Positions 45,810 to 54,885 are shown, counted from the first letter of the stretch. The stretch: 64,000 bases of DNA from DVEG01 sp964405435 (GCA_964405435.1 CAYOOD010000022.1:1-64000); one strand, 5' to 3'. Notes: a model not told the origin generated them from the sequence alone. Numbers and translations are program-made.

Positions 45810-46682
45810 CAATTCTTGAACTAAATGGTCGAGTTCCAGTTGCATTTGGCTGCGCACTTTTTCATAGCAGGCGTCCACATAGTCGCGATCGCTAGCGGCG
45901 GCGCGCCCGTAGCGTTCAAAAACTATCGGCGCGCAGACGCGGGTGTGAATTTGTGCTGGCAGGGGAATATTGGGCAGTGGCCCAATACTCAATCCCCAAG
46001 GCAGCCCCATATAAATCGGAAATACCATCGGATCGAGCCCCAATAACCAGGGCATTCCCATCTCGTGCAACTGCCGCATGAAATCGTAACATTCCGTTAA
46101 AACAAATAAAGTATCGTGGGCTCCGTTGGAGATAAACGGCACGATAGGCACCTCTTCCCGCAGGGCTAATTTAATAAAGCCCTTGCGCCCTGCAAAGTAA
46201 ATTTGATGCCGCATACTGTGAGGTCTAAACACGTCTTCAGCTCCGCCGGGATATACGGCGACGCTAGCGCCTTTCTGGAAAGCCGCGATCGCCATTTGCG
46301 GGTGTGCCACGACTGCCCCCCAGCGGGCAACCAACCGAGCCGCATCTGGAAAAGCTTTCCAAACGACTGGGTGCATCAGCCCGTAGAGCAAGCGCTCCGT
46401 ACCAAAACGCCTAAACCAGTCATACATGAACATGAACATATCCGGTGCGGCTAAGCCCCCATTGTGGGAACCGACAAACAGCACCTTTTCTTCCGAGGGG
46501 ATGTGGTGCCAGCCATCGGTTTCTACGCGAAAGTAGTACCGATAAAACCATTCCCATACCGGCATCATCGCTCTAATCGCTTCCGGATCGCGAGCGTCTA
46601 ACGACCATCCATCTAGCGGACTGCGATCGGATCGGGTATCGCTCCCGATACTGCTCTTTGTGGGGTCAAAAAAATCAAACAC
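45807..46682 (-). CDS. lysophospholipid-type acyltransferase (DGAT-like)
   Basis: Predicted 291 aa. Acyltransferase motif GSHNGGLAAPD (about 71-81, the H...D pair), YPGGAEDVFRPHS with the acyl-acceptor-side Gly/Glu, and VPIVPFISNGAHDT. A membrane-binding helix surrounds WEWFYRYYFRVETDGW. It resembles plsC-superfamily proteins close to the phytyl ester/DGAT-like group, and so may esterify a lysolipid, phytol or diacylglycerol. Monocistronic, convergent with the DUF815 gene. Confidence 0.8.
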   Translation of the reverse strand: MFDFFDPTKSSIGSDTRSDRSPLDGWSLDARDPEAIRAMMPVWEWFYRYYFRVETDGWHHIPSEEKVLFVGSHNGGLAAPDMFMFMYDWFRRFGTERLLYGLMHPVVWKAFPDAARLVARWGAVVAHPQMAIAAFQKGASVAVYPGGAEDVFRPHSMRHQIYFAGRKGFIKLALREEVPIVPFISNGAHDTLFVLTECYDFMRQLHEMGMPWLLGLDPMVFPIYMGLPWGLSIGPLPNIPLPAQIHTRVCAPIVFERYGRAAASDRDYVDACYEKVRSQMQLELDHLVQEL

Positions 46683-46759
46683 TGGTTTTCAACGGCTCCC
46701 TTAACTCAAATGGCGCTTTCTATAAGACTGGCGTATTCTAACTCAGACTAGGTAATTAG

Positions 46760-46872
46760 GGATGGGGCATGGAGCATTGGGCATGGAGAAGAATAATCCC
46801 AGCAATTATCAATTACCAATTATCTTTTTCCCAACGCCCTATGCCCTATTCGCCATGCCCAATGCCCCATCC
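46760..46872. repeat. inverted pair of CATGCCC-type repeats
   Basis: GGATGGGGCATGGAGCATTG and following (46760-46786) pairs with CCATGCCCAATGCCCCATCC (46853-46872), the left arm having a seven-base extra unit. It lies between the divergent starts of the acyltransferase side and the 3' end of the next kinase gene. Confidence 0.7.
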
Positions 46873-46898
46873 GCCATTACCATTTTTTCTGCTTTTTG

Positions 46899-48683
46899 TC
46901 ATTCCTTATTTCCGCTGCGGCGCGGCAAGCATTTCGGCGCGACGTACCACGCACCCCCGTCATTTCCTCTCAAATCGCAGTTTTCAATCGGTCCCGCGCC
47001 GTTGGATTCTACACAAATACCCTGTTCTTTGTTTTTGTTAATGTTGCACTGCCGCACGGTTAAGTTGCCCTTCTTTTTAATCCTCACTCCTGCCCTATTA
47101 CTGCCAATTATATCGCAATTTTCTACTGTACCCTCGCCGTTGCTGCTGACAAAAATACCGTCTTCCTGCACGTCGTGAATTTTGCAGCGTCGCACGGTTG
47201 GGTTGCTGCCTTTGAGGATATAGACGCCAAACTTCTGCCCGAATATATCGCACGCTTCTACGGTGGCGCGGCTGTTTTGGCTGAGTAAAATCCCGTATTT
47301 GGCAGCGTCGTATATCTTGCACTGGTGAATGAAGGGTTCGCTGCCCTCACCGCGAATGTGAATGCAAGCAATTCCCGTAGAGGAAATTTCGCAGTTTTCC
47401 AGCCGCAACTGCCCTTTAGATATATCGACGGCGAAAAGTTTTAGCAGGTTTTGGCTGAATAATTGACCTAAAATATCGGCATTTTGAGAATTGGTCAAAT
47501 CTTTATAGCATAAGTTCAAGTTTTTAACAACTGCTGCGTCAGCTTGCATGGAGAGGCAAGGAGCAAACAGGCTTTCGACAATAATATCTTCTCTGGCTCC
47601 ATCTCCGATTATTTCCAAAAATTTGTCAATAACTAAACTTTCCTCGTAGAAACCCGGGCGCACGATTATTCGCGTACCGGGCTGGGCATTTTTGATGGCT
47701 TCGCCAATGGTTCGGAAGTCGGCTTCGCCTAATTTAGCGACTGTGAGCGTCTTTCCGGCTGAAGTTGATGCCGGGTATATACTGCTTTTAAGTTTTAAAT
47801 TGTCCAGCACTTCTGCCGCCGATTGATAGCGCTCTTGTACGGCTTCTTTAACCATTTTATCCAGCACTTGCTCCAGATTAGCGCTAATTTTTGTGCCGCT
47901 TTCGTACAGGCGATCGCGCCACAGCCAGCGCCGCTCTAGCGGTTCGTAAAGTTCATCGGGGGCGACTGCTGTCAGCAGGTGCAGGCACGTCATCCCTAAA
48001 CTGTACAAATCGCTGGCTGGATAAGCTTTTCCCCACAAAATTTGTTCGATGGGTGCATATCCCGGCGTGCCGAGGTAAGCCGTACCGGTTTGGGCGACAG
48101 TTGTCTGAGCGAGTTGCTTGGAAATGCCAAAATCGATCAGGGCGTATCCCTTTCTAGAAGCGCTGCAAACAATATTTCCCGGCTTGATATCCCGGTGAAT
48201 CACTCGATAATCGTGGATGTATTGGAGAATCGCTAACATTTCGCCCAGCAATTCTCGAATCTGTTCCTCGCTGAAAGCTCCTTCCGCCTGCAAGGCGGCT
48301 GCTAAATCTTTTCCCTCGATAAATTCCTGCACCAGATACAGGCGCGAGTCTGCCTCGAAATAATCGAGCAGCGCGGGGATTTGCGGGTGCTGCCCCAATT
48401 GCCGCAGTTGCTCGGCTTCTTGATTGAACAGTTCAGTTGCCTTTTGGAGGGCTTGCGGGTTGTTTTGAATTTGCGGCAAGGGGCAAAATTGCTTGACGGC
48501 GCAGCGAATCTGTTTCTCGCTATCCTCGGCGAGGAAAGTTCTGCCAAATCCTCCCGGATTGCCGAGCGGGCGAATTGCGCGATATCGCGAACCGAGCAGC
48601 AAGTTGCTGCCGCAATTCGGGCAAATTTTCGCGTCATCTGGATTGTGCGGTTTTTTGCAATCGGGATTCAGACAATAGCTCAT
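46899..48683 (-). CDS. zinc-ribbon serine/threonine kinase fused to a right-handed beta-helix
   Basis: Predicted 594 aa. A four-Cys zinc ribbon (Cys4, Cys9, Cys21, Cys24) leads into a kinase domain (about 34-300): LGNPGGFGRTFLAED glycine loop, Lys64 (CAVKQF), HRDIKPGN (His163-Asp165), DFG (Asp184). From about 320 a pectate-lyase-like beta-helix follows, with repeated rungs such as VEACDIFGQKFGVYILKG, VRRCKIHDVQEDGIFVSSNG and VRQCNINKNKEQGICVESNG. No membrane segment. The helix may bind polysaccharide or act as a protein scaffold (inference). Cyanobacterial kinases with zinc ribbon are common; this C-terminus is less usual. Confidence 0.92.
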   Translation of the reverse strand: MSYCLNPDCKKPHNPDDAKICPNCGSNLLLGSRYRAIRPLGNPGGFGRTFLAEDSEKQIRCAVKQFCPLPQIQNNPQALQKATELFNQEAEQLRQLGQHPQIPALLDYFEADSRLYLVQEFIEGKDLAAALQAEGAFSEEQIRELLGEMLAILQYIHDYRVIHRDIKPGNIVCSASRKGYALIDFGISKQLAQTTVAQTGTAYLGTPGYAPIEQILWGKAYPASDLYSLGMTCLHLLTAVAPDELYEPLERRWLWRDRLYESGTKISANLEQVLDKMVKEAVQERYQSAAEVLDNLKLKSSIYPASTSAGKTLTVAKLGEADFRTIGEAIKNAQPGTRIIVRPGFYEESLVIDKFLEIIGDGAREDIIVESLFAPCLSMQADAAVVKNLNLCYKDLTNSQNADILGQLFSQNLLKLFAVDISKGQLRLENCEISSTGIACIHIRGEGSEPFIHQCKIYDAAKYGILLSQNSRATVEACDIFGQKFGVYILKGSNPTVRRCKIHDVQEDGIFVSSNGEGTVENCDIIGSNRAGVRIKKKGNLTVRQCNINKNKEQGICVESNGAGPIENCDLRGNDGGAWYVAPKCLPRRSGNKE

Positions 48684-48881
48684 ACAGGGAAAGCATCAGT
48701 ACCGTATTTTTATCATAAACTGGCGATCGCCCCGATTTGTCGCTTTCGCGCTTTGTCTGGCTATCTGCTCGCAGGTAGTTGACAAATCTCTCGCGGTCAT
48801 ATAGAATAGAGAGTCCTGCATTTCCTCTATATTAGATTGAATATCAAATTTAGGGTAAAAACCAGAAATGTCCAGATACAG

Positions 48882-50357
48882 ATGAAAAAACTCTGGAAGC
48901 TGGCGATCGCTTTTCTGATAGGCTTATGCCTGTTCGGCGGCGCGGTTTACTGGGAGAGCGTGTCAGTGCCAGCCTGGAGCCGAAACGCAACCTATACAGT
49001 CGCTCCCGCCCCCGCTGTCGAATCCTATTTAGCGAAAATACGCGGCGACAAAACCGCCCTGCGCGACTTCCTGCGCCAGATGCCAAAAGGCGCAGAGCTG
49101 CACTCGCACCTCAGCGGCACTGCTAGCCCAGATAGGCTGCTGGAGCTGGCGGCGCAGTCGCAGCGATATCGCTATTTCCTGCGCGTGCCCGCTGGCGCAT
49201 ACGCCCCCGACGATCCCGAGGCGTATGCCTTTGTTGCAGTACCGCGAGGGGGGGAAGTTCCCAAGGAAGAAAACGCGACGTTTTTACCGGTTGCCAATCT
49301 TTTGAATCCGCAAACAGACGAACAGCGCCAGCAGCTCGCCGCCTATCGCCGCGCGATGACAATTTCTCCCGACGAACCAAATCCGATCGCGGTGTTTTTC
49401 AATGCAATTTTCGGGCGAAACGATACCGTGACGGGGGATGCAGAAATTGTCGAAAAGTTGCTGGCAGACGTGGTAGAGCAATCGCACCGCGAGCGCCTCA
49501 GCTACATCGAAATCATGTTCACTCCCTTTCCGAAACCCATCGGGGCGGGCGATGACGAAGAATATAAAGTGCTCAATCTCGCTACCGCCCGCGAGTATCT
49601 CAATAGCCTGCTAGCCGTCGTCGAGCGAGCCAACCGGAAATTTCCCGAATCTGAGCGCGTCGTCGTGAGATTTCTGCTCTCGTTTCCGCGCACCCGACCG
49701 AAACTTTTCACGCAACTGCCGATCGCGTTTCAATTGGCGTCGGGTTCCGATCTCGTTGCTCGCGCGATCGCCGGGATTAATTTAGTCGGAAATGAATACT
49801 CCGACGATCCGAAAATCGGACAGGAAATCGCCGAACCCAACGCGATCGAAGACTTCATCCAAAGCCTGCGCCGCGTCTATCCCGCCGTTCGCCTCTCCAT
49901 GCACGCCGGCGAAAATACCAAATGGGACTGGCACATCCGCGACTCGATTTTAATGGGAGCCGAGCGCATCGGACACGGGGTAAATCTGGCGCTTTCTCCG
50001 CAGCCCGATCCTCCCGAAGTCGCCCTCATGCGCCGCCAGGGCATTCTCATCGAAGCTTGCCTCACCAGCAATCACTTACTGCTGAAAATACCCTTCGATC
50101 GCCATCCCTTTTTAAAATACTTGCGCTCTGGCATTCCCGTCTCTCTCAACACCGACAATACAGGCGTTTTCGGCATCGACATGACCGAAGAATATGCCCG
50201 CGCCGTCGAGAGCCATCCCGATTTAACGTGGCGAGAATTGAAGCAAATGGCGCGTTTCAGTCTGGAGCACGCTTTTGTAGAAGACGACATCCAGGCGCAG
50301 CTTCTCGATCGCTGGGAGGAGCAGATGCAGGCGTTTGAAGCCTCTGTCAAATCGTGA
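48882..50357 (+). CDS. membrane-anchored or exported adenosine deaminase-like protein
   Basis: Predicted 491 aa. A signal or anchor (KKLWKLAIAFLIGLCLFGGA) precedes an amidohydrolase domain of the adenosine deaminase/ADGF type: metal ligands in GAELHSHLSGT, SMHAGENTKWDW with catalytic Glu, AERIGHGVNL, and SLNTDNTGVFG. The last motif usually reads with two Asp; here the second is Asn, next to the metal-bound Asp, so the substrate may differ from adenosine. An extra segment (about 110-200) widens the usual barrel. The ATG at 48882 is chosen to begin at the signal; a start 45 bases earlier is also open. Confidence 0.8.
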   Translation: MKKLWKLAIAFLIGLCLFGGAVYWESVSVPAWSRNATYTVAPAPAVESYLAKIRGDKTALRDFLRQMPKGAELHSHLSGTASPDRLLELAAQSQRYRYFLRVPAGAYAPDDPEAYAFVAVPRGGEVPKEENATFLPVANLLNPQTDEQRQQLAAYRRAMTISPDEPNPIAVFFNAIFGRNDTVTGDAEIVEKLLADVVEQSHRERLSYIEIMFTPFPKPIGAGDDEEYKVLNLATAREYLNSLLAVVERANRKFPESERVVVRFLLSFPRTRPKLFTQLPIAFQLASGSDLVARAIAGINLVGNEYSDDPKIGQEIAEPNAIEDFIQSLRRVYPAVRLSMHAGENTKWDWHIRDSILMGAERIGHGVNLALSPQPDPPEVALMRRQGILIEACLTSNHLLLKIPFDRHPFLKYLRSGIPVSLNTDNTGVFGIDMTEEYARAVESHPDLTWRELKQMARFSLEHAFVEDDIQAQLLDRWEEQMQAFEASVKS

Positions 50358-50445
50358 CAATTTCCTCGTTTCCTGGTTCTACTGGGAAATGATTTTGCAC
50401 GCTTTGCGCTTCTCTAGCGTTTTTCAGTCCGATGCAGTACAGATA

Positions 50446-50478
50446 AGAAACCCGGCTTCTTAAACAATCCGGGTTTCT
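50446..50478. terminator. AGAAACCCGG hairpin after the deaminase-like gene
   Basis: AGAAACCCGG pairs with CCGGGTTTCT around a 13-base loop. Same dispersed hairpin class as at 14256 and 18746; here it lies about 90 bases after the stop codon and may end transcription. Confidence 0.55.
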
Positions 50479-50505
50479 GAAGTCCCTCATTAATCTGAAA
50501 ACTGC

Positions 50506-50511
50506 TATAAT
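50506..50511 (+). promoter_or_regulatory. -10 box of a candidate promoter
   Basis: Perfect TATAAT in an AT-rich setting. Transcription would begin near 50518, just before the structured stretch. No good -35 is obvious 17 bases upstream. Confidence 0.5.
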
Positions 50512-50517
50512 ATAAAA

Positions 50518-50660
50518 TCATTCGTTTACAGACTGGCTCAAACGCGAGGGGGTGTTTGTGGAACGAGGGAGAGTCCGGCTAAAAAGATCAGTCTGACAGC
50601 CCGACTTGTAGCAACCCCTACCGTCAGTTATACGCCCCGTATAAAATCAGCTATTTTTTC
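50518..50660 (+). ncRNA. candidate small RNA or structured 5' leader
   Basis: About 140 bases with no ORF. CAGACTG (50529-50535) pairs with CAGTCTG (50589-50595) and encloses a CAAAC/GTTTG hairpin. AGGGGGT and ACCCCT can also pair. TTATACG-CCC-CGTATAA (50628-50644) is a perfect 7-bp stem followed ten bases later by TTTTTT. It is either a free sRNA or the leader of the radical SAM gene at 50691. Confidence 0.4.
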
Positions 50661-50690
50661 TGTACGACTGCTAAACACGAAAACGTATCT

Positions 50691-52034
50691 ATGAGCGAAA
50701 CTTCCATTCGTCCGGCTGTAATTACTAAGGTTTTGCCCGACTCCATCGCTGCTGAGATAGGGTTTGAAGTCGGCGACGCGATCGTGGCTATCAACGGGCA
50801 AAAACCCCGCGACTTAATCGACTACAGATTTTTGTGTGCCGACGAACTCTTAGAACTAGAAGTCCTAGACGCTAAAGGCAAAATCCACAAAGTTGAAATA
50901 GAAAAAGAATGCGACGAGGACTTGGGGCTAGAATTTGAAACCGCCCTCTTCGACGGCTTGATTCAGTGCAACAACCGCTGCCCCTTTTGTTTTATCGATC
51001 AGCAGCCTCCGGGCAAGCGGAAAACCCTCTATTTAAAAGACGACGACTACCGGCTCAGTTTTCTCTACGGCTCCTACCTCACCCTCACCAATCTCTCCCC
51101 GCGAGAGTGGGATCGCATCGCCAATATGCGGCTTTCTCCCCTCTATGTTTCGGTTCACGCTACAGAGCCAGAAGTGCGCGATCGCCTGCTGAAAAATTCC
51201 CGCGCCGGTCAGATTTTAGAACAGTTGAAGTGGTTTAAAAAACACCGGTTGCAAATTCACGCTCAAGTCGTCGTTTGTCCGGGCATAAATGATGGCCAAC
51301 ATTTAGAAAAAACCCTGCTAGATTTGGCAAAATTTGGCACCGGGAAGATGCCAGCAGTGGCATCGGTGGCAGTGGTGCCGGTGGGGCTGACAAAGTTTCG
51401 CCCGCCAGAGGATGAATTGGTGCCGGTGACGTCGGAAAAAGCGCGAGAAGCGATCGCGATCGTGCAAGCCTTGCAAGAACAATTTCGCCGGAAAATCGGC
51501 ACGACTTTTGCCTGGTTGGCGGATGAATGGTTTTTAATTGCCGGGGAGGAATTGCCGCCGGAATCCCACTATGAAGAGTATCCCCAAATAGGCAACGGCG
51601 TCGGTTCGATTCGCCAATTTCTCAAACAATTTGAGGAAGCCGCAGAGGCAATGCTCCCGCCCGCCGTTTCTCCGCCCCGCCGCTTCACTTGGGTGGTGGG
51701 CAATGCGGTGGAAAAAGCATTTCAACCTATTTTGCAGCGACTCAATCGCGTGGAAGGGCTGCAAGTCAACTTAACCGCCCTGTGCAGCGCCTACTGGGGG
51801 CAAACCATCACCGTTACCGGCTTGCTGACGGGGCAGGATTTGCTGGAAGGCTTGCAGGGAAAGGATTTGGGAGATGCCATCCTCTTGCCTTCCGTGATGC
51901 TCAAGCACGGGGAATCGGTGTTCTTGGATGATACGAGCGTTGCGGAGGTTGCCGCCCACTTGAAGACGCGGATTTTACCCGTTACCGGCGTTGAGGAGTT
52001 AATCGCGACTTGTACTGATGCGTTTTTTGGTTGA
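50691..52034 (+). CDS. PDZ - radical SAM family protein (DUF512/TIGR03279)
   Basis: Predicted 447 aa. An N-terminal PDZ-like domain (about 8-60, DSIAAEIGFEVGDAIVAING) precedes a radical SAM-like cluster motif CNNRCPFC (Cys93, Cys97, Cys100) followed by FIDQQPPGKRKTLYLKDDDY. The C-terminal part is DUF512 with GNAVEKAFQPIL and LLPSVMLKHGESVFLDD. Conserved in all oxygenic cyanobacteria and plastid lineages by family knowledge, but the reaction is not known to me. Preceded by the candidate structured leader. Confidence 0.9.
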   Translation: MSETSIRPAVITKVLPDSIAAEIGFEVGDAIVAINGQKPRDLIDYRFLCADELLELEVLDAKGKIHKVEIEKECDEDLGLEFETALFDGLIQCNNRCPFCFIDQQPPGKRKTLYLKDDDYRLSFLYGSYLTLTNLSPREWDRIANMRLSPLYVSVHATEPEVRDRLLKNSRAGQILEQLKWFKKHRLQIHAQVVVCPGINDGQHLEKTLLDLAKFGTGKMPAVASVAVVPVGLTKFRPPEDELVPVTSEKAREAIAIVQALQEQFRRKIGTTFAWLADEWFLIAGEELPPESHYEEYPQIGNGVGSIRQFLKQFEEAAEAMLPPAVSPPRRFTWVVGNAVEKAFQPILQRLNRVEGLQVNLTALCSAYWGQTITVTGLLTGQDLLEGLQGKDLGDAILLPSVMLKHGESVFLDDTSVAEVAAHLKTRILPVTGVEELIATCTDAFFG

Positions 52035-52046
52035 ATACTCATTTTA

Positions 52047-52079
52047 GAGTGCTGAGTGCTGAGTGCTGAGTGCTGAGTG
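52047..52079. repeat. GAGTGCT heptamer tandem repeat
   Basis: About four and a half copies of GAGTGCT shortly after the radical SAM gene. It is the reverse complement of the AGCACTC units at 33190 and 55020. Confidence 0.85.
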
Positions 52080-52254
52080 AGCAAAGGTTTTTCGGGGCGG
52101 GCACGGGGGCACCGCCCCTACTGTAGCCTGTAGCGGGCTGTGTCTGTAAGCGCAAAATAATTAAACGGATTTTAGATTGATTTTTCTAAGAATTCAGTAA
52201 ATTTACAGGTTGTTGCATCCACAAGCGACGAGATGGGGTAGACTGGAGGGAGTG

Positions 52255-52267
52255 TATCAGGCTGATA
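52255..52267. promoter_or_regulatory. palindromic operator candidate of PadR
   Basis: TATCAG-G-CTGATA, a perfect inverted repeat three bases before the padR start codon. Its location over the ribosome site and its size fit autoregulation by a PadR dimer. An experiment is needed to show binding. Confidence 0.55.
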
Positions 52268-52270
52268 TAT

Positions 52271-52912
52271 ATGCTCGAACTATCCGCCCTCGGTTTGCTC
52301 CAACGGGAGCCGCTGCACGGCTACAAGTTGAAACAGCAGTTGGAGTTGTTTATGAGTAGCTGCATCAGCGTCAATTACGGAGCGATTTACCCGCTTCTGA
52401 AGCGATTGGAAAAACGCGGGGAAATTGAGGCGATCGCAACCGAGGCGGGGGAGGGAGGCGCGAGCCGAATAATTTACGCCATTACGCAGAAAGGGCGCGA
52501 TCGCTGGCGGCAATTGATGCTGGCTCACCCTCAAGAAAGCTGGGTAAAGAGTCGCGCCCGCTTTATCGTCAAGTATTTCTTTTTTAATGACTTGGAACCG
52601 GCAGAACGGATCGGGCTGCTGGAGCGCCACTTAATGGTGTGCCGGCTGCGGCAAGACTATCTGGAAAGCCAAAAGATCGAGCATGTACCCGCCGATTCCT
52701 ATCAAGCAGAAGCCTGGGATTTTTCGTTAAAAATGCACGGCTATGATATTCAGTGGATAAGCGAACAACTGGCAAAAGAGCGCGTAAACCTGTCGGCAGT
52801 CGAATTTCAAGCGGATGGGATTGCAGCAGAGGCGGCGGTTTCTCGAAACCGCGAGAACTTGAAGAAAGTGACCAGTAAAAAAGGCAAAATGGGGACTAAA
52901 CCGGGAAACTGA
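52271..52912 (+). CDS. PadR family transcriptional regulator
   Basis: Predicted 213 aa. N-terminal winged helix (LELSALGLLQREPLHGYKLK, GAIYPLLKRLEKRGEIEA, then the wing YAITQKGRDRW) and a C-terminal helical dimerisation part of the long PadR-s1 type. PadR proteins usually repress efflux or detoxification genes and are relieved by small aromatic or drug-like ligands. It lies about 210 bases upstream of the HlyD/RND genes in the same direction, so it probably controls them and itself. Confidence 0.9.
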   Translation: MLELSALGLLQREPLHGYKLKQQLELFMSSCISVNYGAIYPLLKRLEKRGEIEAIATEAGEGGASRIIYAITQKGRDRWRQLMLAHPQESWVKSRARFIVKYFFFNDLEPAERIGLLERHLMVCRLRQDYLESQKIEHVPADSYQAEAWDFSLKMHGYDIQWISEQLAKERVNLSAVEFQADGIAAEAAVSRNRENLKKVTSKKGKMGTKPGN

Positions 52913-53125
52913 AAGACATAGAATTTATTTTTGCCATCTTCCTTATGGGGGAGAAGTTATCAGAGATGACAGGCAACCTGCAAGCGGTATTCACGCAATC
53001 GGGTCAGTCAACAGGAGGAAGCGATCGGGTTGGCAACTCACGACCTCATGCTTCTTCCAAGCGAACTATATAGATAGAACCTTTTTCATAACTCTAGCGA
53101 TCGCAACTCAGCAGGAGTCATACCG

Positions 53126-54883
53126 ATGACGCAAACCAATCCTCAAAAATCCATCGAATATAGAGAAAAAACACAAGCAGAGCGCTCCGAAACCGAGGGC
53201 GAGTTCCTGCCGGATGCGGGGGAATACCAACCAGACAAACCAGAAGTCTCGGAGCCTCACCCCCAGCCGAAGAAGCGGCAGCGCGAGTGGCTGCTCGTGT
53301 TGGGGCTGTTGCTCTTGGGGCTGGGCGGTACGTTCGGGTGGCAGTGGTGGCAGCGTTCCGGCGGTGGCGGTGCGGGCGCTCCCGGGGGCGGAGCCGCTCC
53401 AGCCGCTGGCAAGCCGCGCGGCATCCCCGTCAAGCTAGCGCCCGCAGAAGTGGGCAATGTCGCAGAAACTTCCGAATTTGTAGGCACCCTAGAGGCGGAA
53501 AAGGCGGTAGAGCTGCAGTCAGAAGTGGAGGGAAGGCTCAGCCAGATTTACGTCAGAGCGGGCGATCGCGTCGGTCAAGGGGATGTTATCGCCCTGATCG
53601 ATTCGCAGGAAGTCGAAACGCAGCTCGCGCAAGCGCGCGCCGCGCGGCAGAGCGCCGCCGCCAACCTCGCCGAACTGCAAGCCGGCCCCCGCGAGGAAGA
53701 AATTGGCCAAGCGAGAGCCCGCCTCGCCGCTGCAGAAGCTCGGCAAGCGCAACTGAGAGCGGGCAACCGCTCCGAAGAGATTGCTCAAGCGCGAGCCCGT
53801 CTCGATCGAGCGCGATCGCAACTGCAAGCCTTGCGATCGGGCAGCAGCAATCAAGAGATTGCCCAAGCCGAAGCCCAGCTAGAAGAAGCGCGAGCAGCGG
53901 CGTCACTCACCGCAGAACGGGTGCAGCGCAATCAACAGTTAGCGGCAGAAGGCGCGATTTCTCAAGATACGCTCGATCAAATCGTCACCGAAAACCGCAA
54001 GGCACAAGCCAACGTAGAACAAGCCCAGCAGCGATTGGAACAACTGAAAAAAAGCAGGCGCGAAGACGTGGAACAAGCCGAAGCGCAAGTAGAAGAAGCC
54101 GAGCAAGCTTTAGCGCTGCAAGAAAAAGGAGCGCGCCCGGAAGAACTCGCCAGCGCCGCCGCCGAAGTCGAAGAAAAGCGGCAAGATTTGATGAGATTGG
54201 AGAACGGCACCCGTCCCGAAGAAATCGAACGGGCGCGATCGCAACTTGCCGAAGCGGATGCCAGAGTGCAAACCTACGAAGTCCAGTTGCAAAACACAAA
54301 AATCGTCGCGCCTTTTGCGGGAATTGTCGGCGACGTGCCCGTGAAATTGGGGGACTTTATTAAAAAAGGCGATAAATTAACAACCCTCACCCAAAATCAG
54401 GCTTTAGAACTGCGACTGTCAGTGCCGCTGGAACGCGCCTCGCAATTGCGCCAGGGGTTGCCCGTAGAAATCGCCGATTCCCAAGGTCAAAGTTTAGGAA
54501 AAGGTCAAATCAGCTTTATCTCTCCCACCGTTAGTGAAACTTCCCAAACCGTCTTGGCGAAAGCCACCTTTGACAATCAGGAAGGGAAACTGTTAAATAA
54601 CCAGTTCGTGCGAGCGAAAGTGATTTGGAAGCAGCGCTCTAGCAACGTAGTGGTGCCGACAACCGCTGTGATTTTCCAAGGAGAAGAGCGATTTGTGTTT
54701 GTCGCGCAGGGGCAAGAGCCAATGGTTGCCAAACGGCAACCGGTGAAGCTGGGAATCATCAAAGGCGATCGCGCCGAAGTCGTGCAAGGACTCGCACCGG
54801 GAGACAAAATCGTTATTTCCGGGCTTCAAAAGCTGGCAGACGGCGCGCCCCTCATGCCCCTCCCTAGCGGCGACGCGAAATAG
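53126..54883 (+). CDS. RND efflux periplasmic adaptor (HlyD/AcrA type) with long hairpin
   Basis: Predicted 585 aa, longer than the usual ~400. Cytoplasmic N-terminus to about 50, one membrane helix (WLLVLGLLLLGLGGTFGW), a Gly/Pro/Ala linker (GGGGAGAPGGGAAPAAGKP), a lipoyl-like half (VELQSEVEGRLSQIYVRAGD), then an extended coiled-coil hairpin (about 165-375) with an internal repeat of the kind RARLAAAEARQAQLRAGNRS. The second lipoyl half (ADARVQTYEVQLQNTKIVAP), beta-barrel and membrane-proximal parts complete it. Partner of the permease at 55168. Confidence 0.93.
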   Translation: MTQTNPQKSIEYREKTQAERSETEGEFLPDAGEYQPDKPEVSEPHPQPKKRQREWLLVLGLLLLGLGGTFGWQWWQRSGGGGAGAPGGGAAPAAGKPRGIPVKLAPAEVGNVAETSEFVGTLEAEKAVELQSEVEGRLSQIYVRAGDRVGQGDVIALIDSQEVETQLAQARAARQSAAANLAELQAGPREEEIGQARARLAAAEARQAQLRAGNRSEEIAQARARLDRARSQLQALRSGSSNQEIAQAEAQLEEARAAASLTAERVQRNQQLAAEGAISQDTLDQIVTENRKAQANVEQAQQRLEQLKKSRREDVEQAEAQVEEAEQALALQEKGARPEELASAAAEVEEKRQDLMRLENGTRPEEIERARSQLAEADARVQTYEVQLQNTKIVAPFAGIVGDVPVKLGDFIKKGDKLTTLTQNQALELRLSVPLERASQLRQGLPVEIADSQGQSLGKGQISFISPTVSETSQTVLAKATFDNQEGKLLNNQFVRAKVIWKQRSSNVVVPTTAVIFQGEERFVFVAQGQEPMVAKRQPVKLGIIKGDRAEVVQGLAPGDKIVISGLQKLADGAPLMPLPSGDAK

Positions 54884-54885
54884 GG

